Source of the DNA: Bacteroidota bacterium
Lineage (GTDB): Bacteria > Bacteroidota > Bacteroidia > NS11-12g > UBA955
Assembly: GCA_018333525.1 (NCBI GenBank)
Contig: JAGXTF010000090.1
Coordinates: 1 to 64,000 of the forward strand
Length of the DNA stretch: 64,000 bases
Direction of reading: 5' to 3'
The notes beneath the pieces are model-generated. The model had not been told where the DNA came from. It made no database searches and was given only the letters and a program-made list of their open reading frames with translations. Position numbers and translations under genes: made by a program. Below are positions 19,839-30,234 of this stretch, in pieces. The stretch's first letter is position 1; every line of letters begins with the position of its first letter.

Positions 19839-20564
19839 CTATCGGGTTAATACAATATAATCATTGACCAATTGTTGGAGAAACCCGCGATTATCCGCAG
19901 GCTGGATATCCAGATTCAGCAATTCTGTCATTTTCCCGGCACATTCCTGAAGTGCCATTTCCTGGGTTTGTCTGTTGTATCCGGCTTGATTATACAGGAG
20001 ATTTTTAATCAGCAACATATCGGATTCCTTCACATATTTAACACCGGGATATTTCACATCTTCAGTATGCGTTTTTTCATGAAATGAAATAATATCTCTA
20101 AGGCTGAAATGCATGCTGTGTCGCTTGTGAACTATTACAGTACCTGCCAGCATATCGCCAAGTCTTTGTCTTTTTTCAGAACCGAGCATCAGAAAAATTC
20201 CCAATGCACCAAAAGACAATGTGATGTCTAATGGCCGGGTTACCCATCGCAAAAACAAATCCGAAAATTCCACATTTCCTCCACCGGGTTTCATTGGTTT
20301 TAATCCGGTTGCACGCATTCCTGCAGTAATTCCCCTGAAAAAAATTGCAACTATCAAATGGTATAACCACACAAAACCAATACTGCTCAGCATATAATAA
20401 CCGGGGTTGGAATAACCGTCTCCAAACTGAGCCACTAAAAAATTGATTACATATACCAGAATCGTATCCAGAAGATTACTTACCATTCGGTTTGCCACCG
20501 TAGCGAGTTCATAGGTGATCACCACGTTTTGCGAAGTGATAATATCAATATTTCTGGATGCCAA
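19839..20564 (-). CDS. RDD-family membrane protein
   Basis: YELATVANRMVSNLLDTILVYVINFLVAQF...GITAGMRATGLKPM...SDLFLRWVTRPLDI...RQRLGDMLAGTVIV. Confidence 0.82.
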   Translation of the reverse strand: MASRNIDIITSQNVVITYELATVANRMVSNLLDTILVYVINFLVAQFGDGYSNPGYYMLSSIGFVWLYHLIVAIFFRGITAGMRATGLKPMKPGGGNVEFSDLFLRWVTRPLDITLSFGALGIFLMLGSEKRQRLGDMLAGTVIVHKRHSMHFSLRDIISFHEKTHTEDVKYPGVKYVKESDMLLIKNLLYNQAGYNRQTQEMALQECAGKMTELLNLDIQPADNRGFLQQLVNDYIVLTR

Positions 20565-20726
20565 GTTCTCAAACCTAATAATTTTTGTGCATTTACAAAT
20601 AGAAACCTTTAAAGATTTATCTATCCTGCTGATTTGTAATAGGATAATTATAGTGGGATTGCGTCGGATACAATTTTGAAAGGAATCAAAAATTTTCTAT
20701 CAAATGATGTATTCTTGCATATAGGG

Positions 20727-22640
20727 ATGCGCGAGAGCAAATTCATAAAAGTTAACGCTGAAAAATGGCGTAGGTATGAGGATGGGATAAAGCAGGGTTC
20801 ATTGCCTCCGGAAGACATGGAAAGCGCATTTGTGGAGCTGAATGATGATCTTGCTTATGCCCGTACTTTTTATAAAAATCGCGCGGTAAGATTGTTTTTG
20901 AATAACCTCCTTACGCCGGTTTATTCTGCAATTTATAAAGGTAAAAAATGGAATTGGAAAAAGGCGGTTAATTTCTTTGCAGTGGAAGCACCGGCAATTA
21001 ATTATTCTGCCCGATACATGTTGTTGGTTTCTTTTGTCGCTGTATTTATTGGAGTGTGTATTGGTTTTTTTTCAACCAGTGTAGACAGGGAATTTGCATC
21101 CTCCATTTTAGGGTCCGAATACGTTCGAATTACCGAAGATAACATCAATCGTGGAGACCCATTGGCAATTTACAAACACGAGGATGCCGGGGATATGTTT
21201 CGATATATCGCACTGAATAATTTATATGTAGCTGCGTTGTTTCTTTTTTTTGGCGCTTTGTTCTGTGTCGGAACATTATATTTATTGATGTATAACGGAA
21301 TCGTTTTGGGCGCCTTTACCTGGCTGTTTACCAGCAGAGGCCTTACTACGGAGTATCTGCTTACGGTTTACCAACACGGCACTTTGGAAATATTGGGAAT
21401 GGTAGTAGAAGGTGCGGCCGGACTCATGATTGGTTCCGGAATTCTGTTTCCCGGCACATTAACCAGAGCCCGCTCCATGCAGGTCGCAGCTAAAAAGGCA
21501 GTTACTATTTTTTTGGTATGCGTGCCGGTAATTATTCTTGCCGCATTCATAGAAAGTTTTCTCACCCGCTTCACAGAAATACATTTCGCTCTACGAATTT
21601 CGATTATCTTATTATCCTTGTTAATTATGCTGTACTATTTCGTAATATTCCCGCTTTGGAAATTTCGAAATGCCAAACAGGTAACAGGAAATTACGACCT
21701 TTTGGAAGCCGAACAGGACAACAAAATGGAACCTGGAGAAATCTACAAAAACAATACAATTTTATTGCTTGTGTTCGATTTTTTAAAACAACATGGCTCG
21801 CGCATTCTTTTGTTTTCCATAAGTTCTGTTTTAGTTCTGTTGTTGATAAACCAGGTGAGTGGAAATGCAATTGTTTCAGATCTGGAGGCACATTTAAACG
21901 AATGGAATCGCGGCGGCGTATACAGGTATATGGATGATACCAGAAATACAGCGATGCAGGGGTTTCAGTGGTTCTCTTTTAATATTTATGCAGCGCGATA
22001 TTTTTTTTCTGCAGAAATATCAAACTGGATATTCATATTTAATTGGATTGCTATTGCTGGAATTGTATACTTTGTTTTAAGGGCTTGTGAAAACTATTTA
22101 AATGAAACAGCCGGAGTTAAAAACAATAGAAATAAAGCCATTCTTGCAGCAATTTTATGTGCAACTTCTCAGGTCTTTATTAATTATCTTTTTGAATCCT
22201 GGTGGCCCCTTGCGATGTTTTTCATTTTCCCCTTTAACCTGCTGATTTGTGTACAATATAATCTGAATCTGTCGTCCAATCCCATTCAATCTGCTGTAAA
22301 GTCAATTGGAATCGGGTTGAATGCCTTGGGCAAAATGCTCGGTGCAATATTCATAATCGCAGTCTTATATTTTGTAATCATGTTTGGCATTAATTATCTT
22401 ACCGTTCAATTGGTTGTAATTACACGAAGCTTTCATGGTGGCCAATGGATAAGTGCGGGTATTATGAAATTTCACGTGGTAATGAATTACTTTTTATTGC
22501 CATTTTTTCTGGTGATGGTAACTTACTTTTTTACATTAGTTGCTACTTCTTTATTTGAAGCCCGGTTTGGAATTGGTTTGTTAAAAAAAGTGCGGTCATT
22601 TTCTTATAAAAAAGATGTGTATGGGGTGGAAACAGAATAG
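20727..22640 (+). CDS. SpoIIM-domain (stage II sporulation protein M-like) membrane protein
   Basis: MRESKFIKVNAEKWRRYEDGIKQG...; ...ALFLFFGALFCVGTLYLLMYNGIVLGAFTWLFTSRGLTTEYLLTVYQHGTLEILGMVVEGAAGLMIGSGI. ORF track begins at TTG 20676. Confidence 0.8.
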   Translation: MRESKFIKVNAEKWRRYEDGIKQGSLPPEDMESAFVELNDDLAYARTFYKNRAVRLFLNNLLTPVYSAIYKGKKWNWKKAVNFFAVEAPAINYSARYMLLVSFVAVFIGVCIGFFSTSVDREFASSILGSEYVRITEDNINRGDPLAIYKHEDAGDMFRYIALNNLYVAALFLFFGALFCVGTLYLLMYNGIVLGAFTWLFTSRGLTTEYLLTVYQHGTLEILGMVVEGAAGLMIGSGILFPGTLTRARSMQVAAKKAVTIFLVCVPVIILAAFIESFLTRFTEIHFALRISIILLSLLIMLYYFVIFPLWKFRNAKQVTGNYDLLEAEQDNKMEPGEIYKNNTILLLVFDFLKQHGSRILLFSISSVLVLLLINQVSGNAIVSDLEAHLNEWNRGGVYRYMDDTRNTAMQGFQWFSFNIYAARYFFSAEISNWIFIFNWIAIAGIVYFVLRACENYLNETAGVKNNRNKAILAAILCATSQVFINYLFESWWPLAMFFIFPFNLLICVQYNLNLSSNPIQSAVKSIGIGLNALGKMLGAIFIIAVLYFVIMFGINYLTVQLVVITRSFHGGQWISAGIMKFHVVMNYFLLPFFLVMVTYFFTLVATSLFEARFGIGLLKKVRSFSYKKDVYGVETE

Positions 22641-23454
22641 CGCATTTCTTGTTTGGATATTTCTGGTATCATCCGTCTTTATTCCATTAAATGGACAGAT
22701 AAGTCCGGGAGAATACCCGGAGCAGGATCTAGAATTACCTTCAGATGAAGGATCTCCTTCCTATGAGCCGGAGCCGTCCGAAACGGAAAACTATTATTCC
22801 ACAGAGCCCGATGGTATAGATCCGGATCAAAAGTACCTGCAGGAAGAAGCCGATCATCTGGATTACAGCGAAACTGTGGTAAAACCTAAAGAAAAGAAAA
22901 AGGAAAAACCGAAGGAAAACAACACCGAAAAACCATTAGAAGAAGTGCAGGAAAAGAAGGAAACAGGAAGTAGTTTCTGGCGCGGAGACATGGGCAAAGC
23001 AGTTTCATTTACCCTGGCGTTTGTCCTATTGGTTGCATTGGTTGTTTTTATTATGTTGAAACTGAATAAATCCGATGTGGAGGTGCAAAAGAACATGAGT
23101 TTCAATGGCGCACTTCCTCCGGAATTGGAAGGGCTGGACTTGCATGTTACAGAAGTGGAGGATTTGCTTGGAAATGCAATAAAAAGAGGGGATTTTCGGA
23201 TGGCCCTCCGTCTTTTATATATTAAAAATTTACAGATTTTAATTCAAAAAGGACATGTAAAACTCGGACTACAAAAGACCAATGGTGAGTATGTGCGCGA
23301 ATTGCGCAATGAGGAAATCAGGCAAAATTGGAGAGGACTTACCCGTGATTTTGAATGGTTTTGGTATGGAGAATTACAGCCGGATAAAACGCACTTCAGC
23401 GAATTAAGAAAGGTAAATGAGGACTTTTATAATAAAGTGAGACTGGAGTCATGA
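22615..23454 (+). CDS. DUF4129-domain protein
   Basis: Acidic Pro/Glu/Lys-rich N-terminus, one TM, then LGNAIKRGDFRMALRLLYIKNLQILIQKGHVKLGLQKTNGEYVRELRN (DUF4129-like). Confidence 0.75.
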   Translation: MCMGWKQNSAFLVWIFLVSSVFIPLNGQISPGEYPEQDLELPSDEGSPSYEPEPSETENYYSTEPDGIDPDQKYLQEEADHLDYSETVVKPKEKKKEKPKENNTEKPLEEVQEKKETGSSFWRGDMGKAVSFTLAFVLLVALVVFIMLKLNKSDVEVQKNMSFNGALPPELEGLDLHVTEVEDLLGNAIKRGDFRMALRLLYIKNLQILIQKGHVKLGLQKTNGEYVRELRNEEIRQNWRGLTRDFEWFWYGELQPDKTHFSELRKVNEDFYNKVRLES

Positions 23455-24734
23455 ACACCAGAGCCTGGTTGATATTGTTGTTGTTGGCCGTTGGTATTGC
23501 CACCGGTTTTTATTTTCTGACTCGTGAGGACAAAAAAACCACACACAACTGGAGCAGAACATTGCACACCAAAAACAAGGAACCTTATGATATTTCGCTT
23601 TTTCTTGCCGCATTGAGAAAAAGCCTGGGATCTGATTTTCACACCATTCAAAACAATTCCGGACTTAAAAATGCATGGCATTCCCTGCAAGACGGAGAAA
23701 CCAAAGGCACCTATTTTTTTATTGGAGATGAATTGTATTTGACCGATGAAGAAATGGACCTTTTGGTGATGCATGTAAAATCCGGGGGTACCGCTTTTAT
23801 TTCTGCTTCTTCCATTCCACAAGAGCTGTTTGAAAAATTCCCGGGTCTGGAAACACGATATTTAACTACGATTTATTCTGATTCAATCGAATTGAAATTT
23901 AGCCATGCCACACTTAAAAAGGATACTTTTTTATTTGAAAATAAAGTGAAGGATAAAACCCAAAACACTTATTGGCAATACATTGGTGATAGAATGGAAT
24001 CAGAAAACCAGGGACAAATATTTAATGGAGATGACAAAACTTTGGTGCATATTTCAACCATTCAAAATGTATTTACGGATTTTGTGTATTTGAAATTTGG
24101 TCAGGGTAGGTTTTATATACATTCAAATCCTGTTTTTTTGGCAAATTATTATTTAAAACGCCAGGAAGGCAGAAAATACGCATCCTACTTTTTGAAGCAT
24201 ATTCCCAGCCAGCCATTGTGGTTGGATATGTCTGCCTCCTTTCCAAAACCGGATGCAAAAAAAGGCTATACGGAAAAATCTGTATTTGATTTTCTGGATC
24301 AGAACAAACCTTTAAAATATGCCTGGTGGATTCTTGTCGCTTCTGTTTTATTGTTTTTGTTTACAGGTGGAAGGCGCAAGCAACGCAGCATTCCAATTAT
24401 TCAGACTCCGTCCAATAATTCCTTAACACTGGTAGAATCACTGGGATATTTTTATTTTACTCAAAATAAGAACGCATTGGTTTTTAAAAGAGAATGGAAC
24501 CAGTTTTTGAATTTCATTCGCTTTCATTTGCGAATTAATACAGATATGGTAAATGAGGATACCATGCAGCGTATCAGCCACAAGTCAGGTGTAGCTTTAA
24601 ACACCATACAGGACATATTTCATATGTACGAAAAATACAAAATATTTTCGGAATTATCCGGGAATGAAATGATTCAAATCAATAAAACAATTTCAAAATT
24701 TTATCTGGAATATTACAACAAAAATGGAAAATAA
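23451..24734 (+). CDS. DUF4350-domain protein
   Basis: NWSRTLHTKNKEPYDISLFLAALRKSLG...LVMHVKSGGTAFISASSIPQELFE...GQGRFYIHSNPVFLANYYLKR; position between DUF4129 and MoxR. Confidence 0.75.
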   Translation: MNTRAWLILLLLAVGIATGFYFLTREDKKTTHNWSRTLHTKNKEPYDISLFLAALRKSLGSDFHTIQNNSGLKNAWHSLQDGETKGTYFFIGDELYLTDEEMDLLVMHVKSGGTAFISASSIPQELFEKFPGLETRYLTTIYSDSIELKFSHATLKKDTFLFENKVKDKTQNTYWQYIGDRMESENQGQIFNGDDKTLVHISTIQNVFTDFVYLKFGQGRFYIHSNPVFLANYYLKRQEGRKYASYFLKHIPSQPLWLDMSASFPKPDAKKGYTEKSVFDFLDQNKPLKYAWWILVASVLLFLFTGGRRKQRSIPIIQTPSNNSLTLVESLGYFYFTQNKNALVFKREWNQFLNFIRFHLRINTDMVNEDTMQRISHKSGVALNTIQDIFHMYEKYKIFSELSGNEMIQINKTISKFYLEYYNKNGK

Positions 24735-25719
24735 CGAATTGGAACCTACCGCAGAACAGGCGCCAACCCTGGATCTTGCACCGCTGAGCATGAAAGTGGC
24801 AGAGCTGAAAGCCATGATGCAGCGCTTTTTGGTTGGACAGGAACAAATGGTAGAACTCATGCTTGCCGCGCTTCTTTGTAACGGACATATTTTAATAGAA
24901 GGTGTACCGGGAATAGGAAAAACAATGGCAGCTAAATTGATGGCAGCTGCGCTGGATTTAAAATTTGGCAGGATACAATTTACACCGGATCTGATGCCTG
25001 CAGATGTTACCGGAACCAGTGTATTTAACCAAAAAAATATGGAGTTCAATTTCAAAAAAGGACCCATTTTTGCCAATTTGGTTTTGATTGACGAAATCAA
25101 CAGATCCCCGGCCAAAACGCAATCTGCACTGTTTGAGGTAATGGAAGAAAAACAAATTACGGTAGATGGTATTACGCATAAAATGGATGAACCTTTTATG
25201 GTAATGGCTACACAAAATCCAATTGAACAAGAAGGCACCTACAAATTACCTGAAGCCCAGCAGGATCGTTTTATGATGAAAATCATTGTTTCGTATCCAA
25301 ATGCGGAAGAGGAATTTGAGATTTTGAAACGTTTTTATTTCAATGATGTAATGGACCAAATGCAACATTTAAAACCAATTTTGGTGGCTTCTGAAATCAA
25401 AAAACTTGCGGCACTTGTTGACAAAGTGCACATACAGGATGCATTGTTGCAATATATTTCCAGGGTAATTTTTGCTACCAGAAACCATAAGGATTTGTAC
25501 CTGGGGGCATCGCCGAGGGCTTCACTGGCGGTGATGAGAGCCTCCAAAGCAGTAGCTGCAATGCAGGGACGACCCTTTGTTACTCCGGATGATATTCGTT
25601 ATGTAACTTACCCCGTTCTAAACCACCGCTTAATACTTACACCTGAAAGTGAAATGGACGGAATACAGATTCAGGATGTGGTAAATGAAATATTAAAAAC
25701 AGTGGAAGTTCCACGCTGA
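24724..25719 (+). CDS. MoxR-family AAA+ ATPase
   Basis: Walker A EGVPGIGKTMAAK; Walker B LVLIDEINRSPAKTQSALFEVMEEKQITVDG; ATQNPIEQEGTYKLPEAQQDRFMMKI. Confidence 0.96.
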   Translation: MENNELEPTAEQAPTLDLAPLSMKVAELKAMMQRFLVGQEQMVELMLAALLCNGHILIEGVPGIGKTMAAKLMAAALDLKFGRIQFTPDLMPADVTGTSVFNQKNMEFNFKKGPIFANLVLIDEINRSPAKTQSALFEVMEEKQITVDGITHKMDEPFMVMATQNPIEQEGTYKLPEAQQDRFMMKIIVSYPNAEEEFEILKRFYFNDVMDQMQHLKPILVASEIKKLAALVDKVHIQDALLQYISRVIFATRNHKDLYLGASPRASLAVMRASKAVAAMQGRPFVTPDDIRYVTYPVLNHRLILTPESEMDGIQIQDVVNEILKTVEVPR

Positions 25720-27059
25720 TGCGCAATTTTTTTGCAAGATTTGATTTGTATATAAACTCCAGAACCTATTGGCTTTTGGTACTGGTGTTTTTATTGTTTG
25801 TGGCTGCATATATCTGGCCGGTTTTATTTTCCTTTTCTAAAATAACAGCCCTGGTTCTGGCTTTTTTGGCATGTGCGGATGTATTGATTTTAATGGCATT
25901 TACCAATCCAATAACCGCATCCAGAACGAGTAATGAAAAATGGTCTCTGGGAGATGAAAATAAGGTTGGAATATCTTTAAAAAACAATACCTATTTTGCC
26001 TGGTTTATTCGTGTTCTGGATGAATTGCCCATTGAATTACAAGTAAGAAATTTTAAGCTGGATCTGATATTAGGATCTGCGGAATATCGCGAATTGGATT
26101 ATCAGGTAAGGCCTTTGCGCAGAGGGGCCTTGCAATTTGGTAAAATTCGGGTTTTTATCAAAACACCTTTGGCATTTTTCTCTCGCCGCTGCAGTTTTGA
26201 CCAACCCACAAAAGTGGCGGTTTATCCAAGCATTTTGCAAATGAAAAAGTATTCTCTTTTTACGGTAAATAAACTAGCGGTTTATTATGGCTTGAAAAAG
26301 ATGCGAAGACTTGGACATAGTTATGAATTTGAACAAATAAAGGATTATGTACAGGGCGATGACCTGAGACACATAAACTGGCGCGCTACAGGAAGAACAC
26401 AAAACCTGAAAACCAATCATTTTATGGAAGAAAGAGCCCAGCCGGTTTATTGCGTTTTGGATAAAAGCCGGAATATGAATCAGGCTTTCTCGGGTATGTC
26501 TGTGCTGGATTTTGCTATCAATACCAGTTTGGTAATCAGCAACAATGTTTTGTTGAAAGGCGACAAAGCTGGATTGATTACTTTTAGCAATAAAGTGGGA
26601 ACAGCCATCAGAGCCGATTCGGGAAGCGGAGTGCTCCAAAAAATAATGGACAATTTGTATTATCAGAAATATCGCCAGTCTGAACCGGATTTTGAATTTC
26701 TGTTTAATGCGATTAATCGCATTATTAATAACCGGAGTCTGTTGTTTTTGTTTACTAATTTTGACAGCCTTAACGCGCTGGACAGGGTTTTACCCATCCT
26801 AAGGAAAATCAATCAAAATCATTTATTGGTTGTAATTTTGTTTCAAAATGACGAAATTGAAAAGTATGCATATGAGGCATCTTCCAATTTGCGTGAAATT
26901 TATAATAGAATGATTGCCAGACAAATGTTGGATGATAAACGGCAGATGGTTGCCAGATTGCAAACACACGGCATACAGTGTATAGCTACTACTCCTGGTG
27001 ACCTGACCATAAACACCCTGAATAAGTATGTGGAATTAAAGGCCAAAGGACTTATTTAA
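25719..27059 (+). CDS. DUF58 (vWA-like) protein
   Basis: SYEFEQIKDYVQGDDLRHINWRATGRTQNLKTNHFMEERAQPVYCVLDKSRNMNQ is the DUF58 core. Confidence 0.93.
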   Translation: MRNFFARFDLYINSRTYWLLVLVFLLFVAAYIWPVLFSFSKITALVLAFLACADVLILMAFTNPITASRTSNEKWSLGDENKVGISLKNNTYFAWFIRVLDELPIELQVRNFKLDLILGSAEYRELDYQVRPLRRGALQFGKIRVFIKTPLAFFSRRCSFDQPTKVAVYPSILQMKKYSLFTVNKLAVYYGLKKMRRLGHSYEFEQIKDYVQGDDLRHINWRATGRTQNLKTNHFMEERAQPVYCVLDKSRNMNQAFSGMSVLDFAINTSLVISNNVLLKGDKAGLITFSNKVGTAIRADSGSGVLQKIMDNLYYQKYRQSEPDFEFLFNAINRIINNRSLLFLFTNFDSLNALDRVLPILRKINQNHLLVVILFQNDEIEKYAYEASSNLREIYNRMIARQMLDDKRQMVARLQTHGIQCIATTPGDLTINTLNKYVELKAKGLI

Positions 27060-27072
27060 ATTTTTTTATTAT

Positions 27073-27978
27073 ATGCAAAAGAAACGAATTTTAATTACAG
27101 GCAGCAATGGGTTGTTGGGCCAAAAGCTCACGGATTTATACAGGTCTTTGGAGAATGCAGATGTTCTGTTAACCGGAATTGGGGAAAACAGATATCCGGA
27201 TAATTCTGTATTTTCTTATACTCAAATGGACATTACCAATCACGATGAAACTGCGAAAATTCTTCGGCAGTTTTCGCCGGATACTATTATAAATACTGCG
27301 GCCATGACCAATGTGGATGCTTGTGAAACGGCAAGAGAATTATGTATGGAAATTAATGTTCATGCGGTGGAGAATCTGGCTAAATTGGCTTCAGAAATGC
27401 ATTCGCATTTCATTCATCTGTCTACGGATTTTATTTTTCCGGGAACTAAGGCCATGTATAAAGAAGAGGATATTGCAGAACCTTTAAGTTATTATGGGAA
27501 AAGCAAATGGGAAGGTGAAAAAAAGGTGATGGAATTTGCAGAAAAATGGTCCATATTAAGAACAGCAATAGTATTTGGCGTGGCAAATAATTTGAGCCGC
27601 GGAAATACAATTCAATGGGCTTATGACACATTAAAAGCGGGTAAAGCGGCAAATGTGGTAGATGACCAGTTTCGTACTCCGACATTGGCCGAGGATCTGG
27701 CAATGGGTTGCAGGTTGGTGGAATCCAAAGAGGTAGCCGGTATATTTAATATTTGCGGAATGGATTTTATGAGTATTCTGGAAATGGTGGAACGTATAGG
27801 AAAATATTTTGATTTTCCGCTCGACAAAATATCCATAGTTTCAAGCGAAAGTCTGAATCAACCCGCAAAACGGCCGCCTATTACAGGATTGGACATTTCA
27901 AAAGCGCGCAAAATTCTCGGATATGAACCCCATAGCTTTGAAGAAAGTCTTGCAATTTTTGCCAGTCAGTTAAATTAA
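27073..27978 (+). CDS. SDR/dTDP-4-dehydrorhamnose reductase-like (RmlD-type) protein
   Basis: MQKKRILITGSNGLLGQKLTDLY...DTIINTAAMTNVDACE...STDFIFPGTKAMYKEEDIAEPLSYYGKSKWEGEK. Confidence 0.85.
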   Translation: MQKKRILITGSNGLLGQKLTDLYRSLENADVLLTGIGENRYPDNSVFSYTQMDITNHDETAKILRQFSPDTIINTAAMTNVDACETARELCMEINVHAVENLAKLASEMHSHFIHLSTDFIFPGTKAMYKEEDIAEPLSYYGKSKWEGEKKVMEFAEKWSILRTAIVFGVANNLSRGNTIQWAYDTLKAGKAANVVDDQFRTPTLAEDLAMGCRLVESKEVAGIFNICGMDFMSILEMVERIGKYFDFPLDKISIVSSESLNQPAKRPPITGLDISKARKILGYEPHSFEESLAIFASQLN

Positions 27979-27980
27979 AA

Positions 27981-28352
27981 TTATTTGATGATTCCAATGG
28001 ATGAATCATAAATTCCATCCATCCATTTCTTAAAGCGGTTCGCATTTTCCTGACTCACAAAAATCTCCCCTTCTGCAGTTGGTTCTAAACTAACTACCAA
28101 CCTTCCCTTGTTAAATGTTCTAAAAGACTTTATAGCCGGAATCCGGCAAATATACTGACGATTGATTCGGAAGAATTGTTGTGCATCCAATTCGTTTTCC
28201 AAATCTGTGAGTGTTTGATCGCAGAGATATTTTACACCTTGCATATCGCGCAGAAAAGTGAGTTTGTTTTCTGAATAAAAATAAGCCACATCTTGCAGAG
28301 GAATTGAAGTATAGGTCACCCCTCGTCTTACTAAAATCCTGTGTCTTTTCAT
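27981..28352 (-). CDS. Stand-alone LytTR DNA-binding domain protein
   Basis: IPLQDVAYFYSENKLTFLRDMQGVKYLCDQTLTDLENELDAQQFFRINRQYICRIPAIKSF; no receiver domain. Confidence 0.85.
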   Translation of the reverse strand: MKRHRILVRRGVTYTSIPLQDVAYFYSENKLTFLRDMQGVKYLCDQTLTDLENELDAQQFFRINRQYICRIPAIKSFRTFNKGRLVVSLEPTAEGEIFVSQENANRFKKWMDGIYDSSIGIIK

Positions 28353-28745
28353 GTGATATTTAATAATTATATTCTTGGTTTTACCCTTTTGATGGGTGTT
28401 TTTAATTTTATCTTATTTCGGTTTCAACAAACAATTATTTCATTTCATATTCAAAATCTCACCGTTGATCAATTCTGTTTTTTTATTCCCATAACGTACA
28501 TGCAAATTTGTGCCTGTAACCATTGGTTGCAGGCTGTACAATGGATAGATACTTCATAGGCGAAAACGAAGATTTTGGAATTGTGCAGCCTTTTTTGATT
28601 TTACGAAGCTAAATTTCCCATTATCATCCTTTTGTCTGAATCGATTAAATGGAACCGGAGTAATTCATTTTTCGAAGAACATTTAATTTTTCCCGACGAA
28701 TATTTTAATTTCTGTCTGCCATGATTATAGTATTATTGAAGCATC

Positions 28746-29450
28746 ATGGATTTAAATGGAAAGGTGGCTATTGTTACAGGTGCCAATAAGGGAATAGGTT
28801 TGGCATGCTCCAGGCTGCTATTGCAAAACGGAGCCATAGTTTATGGAATTTGCCGGTCCGAATTCCATTCAGACCACGCTGATTTCAGAATAAAACACGC
28901 TGATGTTGGGGATATTGGAGCAGTAAATGAAGTGGTAAAAGAAATTCTAAAGAACCATTCCACAGTGGATATTTTGATTAACAATGCGGGTTTGGGATAT
29001 TTCGGTTTTTGTGATGAACTGGAACCGGAAAAATGGCAGGAAATGTTCGCAACCAATATCCATGCAATCTTCTATTTCAGCCGGCTGGTTTTACCCGGGA
29101 TGAAACAAAAAAGCACGGGGCATATAATTAATATTGCCAGTACTGCCGGGCTGGAAGGCTACGTTCAAACTTCGGGCTATTGCGCAACAAAATTTGCCGT
29201 TAGAGGCTTTAGCGATGCGTTGTACAAGGAAGTTAGGGATTATGGAGTAAAAGTTACCTGTGTGTATCCTGGAAGCGTAAAAACAGATTTTTTCCGGCAC
29301 CATTCCGGTATCTCACCTCATGACTATATGCTAAAGGCAGAAGATGTGGCGCAGCATATTTTGTATGCCCTTCAAAGCCCTCCCAATTTTCATACGGTAA
29401 ATCTGGAAATTCGCCCATTACAACCCAAAGGTCCCAGAAATAAAGATTAG
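28746..29450 (+). CDS. SDR-family oxidoreductase
   Basis: GKVAIVTGANKGIGLACSRLLL (TGxxxGIG), NNAG, SGYCATKFAVRGFSDAL (YxxxK). Confidence 0.93.
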   Translation: MDLNGKVAIVTGANKGIGLACSRLLLQNGAIVYGICRSEFHSDHADFRIKHADVGDIGAVNEVVKEILKNHSTVDILINNAGLGYFGFCDELEPEKWQEMFATNIHAIFYFSRLVLPGMKQKSTGHIINIASTAGLEGYVQTSGYCATKFAVRGFSDALYKEVRDYGVKVTCVYPGSVKTDFFRHHSGISPHDYMLKAEDVAQHILYALQSPPNFHTVNLEIRPLQPKGPRNKD

Positions 29451-29956
29451 CTTTTTTTCTGTGGGATGTACTTGAGAATCACCGGAATTAATATCGCCAA
29501 AGCAATGGTAAGCGGAAAAATTTCTACCATGGTAAAAATAAAAAACCAGAATGGATTGTGGTAATGATCGGCCATCCATTGCGCCATTTCAAAATCTTCT
29601 TTAGACATTTTTCCTGCCTGATATTTTTTCTGGTATAAGGCCATAAATTGATCCATAAACTCGGGAACAATAAAATGGTGCGTAAAAGCCCAGCCGATTA
29701 CATAAAGGACGGATGCCAAAAAACCAACCCCAATACAGAGCAATATGGATTTTCCCAGGCCGGCAGGCATTTCCCTTTTATAGGCTTTCACCGCCAACAC
29801 CATAGTAGGTGCAACAGCAAGAATCATCATGGTGAAACCAAAAATCTGGCTTCCTTCCATATTCTCACTGCAATCCATAATAGAAAATGTTATGGCCACA
29901 TAAAGCGCCAAAATCGCACCGGAAATAATTCCGTATCGAAGTATTTGTTTCAGCAT
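29447..29956 (-). CDS. DUF4199 membrane protein
   Basis: MLKQILRYGIISGAILALYVAITFSIMD...GFTMMILAVAPTMVLAVKAYKREMPAG; YQAGKMSKEDFEMAQWMADHY. Confidence 0.75.
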   Translation of the reverse strand: MLKQILRYGIISGAILALYVAITFSIMDCSENMEGSQIFGFTMMILAVAPTMVLAVKAYKREMPAGLGKSILLCIGVGFLASVLYVIGWAFTHHFIVPEFMDQFMALYQKKYQAGKMSKEDFEMAQWMADHYHNPFWFFIFTMVEIFPLTIALAILIPVILKYIPQKKS

Positions 29957-30234
29957 AAGGTGCAAATATGGCAGGCAATCTCAAATTTTCTCTCATCTTT
30001 TGGGATGATTCTTCATGTATTTGCTAATGATTTGGGGGGATTATGTTAGAATGTGCTCTTTCTGACTTTTTTTGGTAAAGCAAATAAACGGACATGCATA
30101 AATTGGGAATTGCGCATGTTTATGCACCCCTTTTGCGATTTTAATTTATGTCGTAAGTATTAAGAAGGTCGAACCCGCACTGCAAAAATTAGCATTCACC
30201 CATTGAGGTTTTAAAAAAGATATGGCACCAAGCC

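Noticed and set aside
28341-28559. 72-aa ORF between LytTR and SDR genes
   Set aside because: Hydrophobic and Phe-rich in an AT-rich intergenic region, overlaps the start of LytTR, no motif; not supported as a gene.
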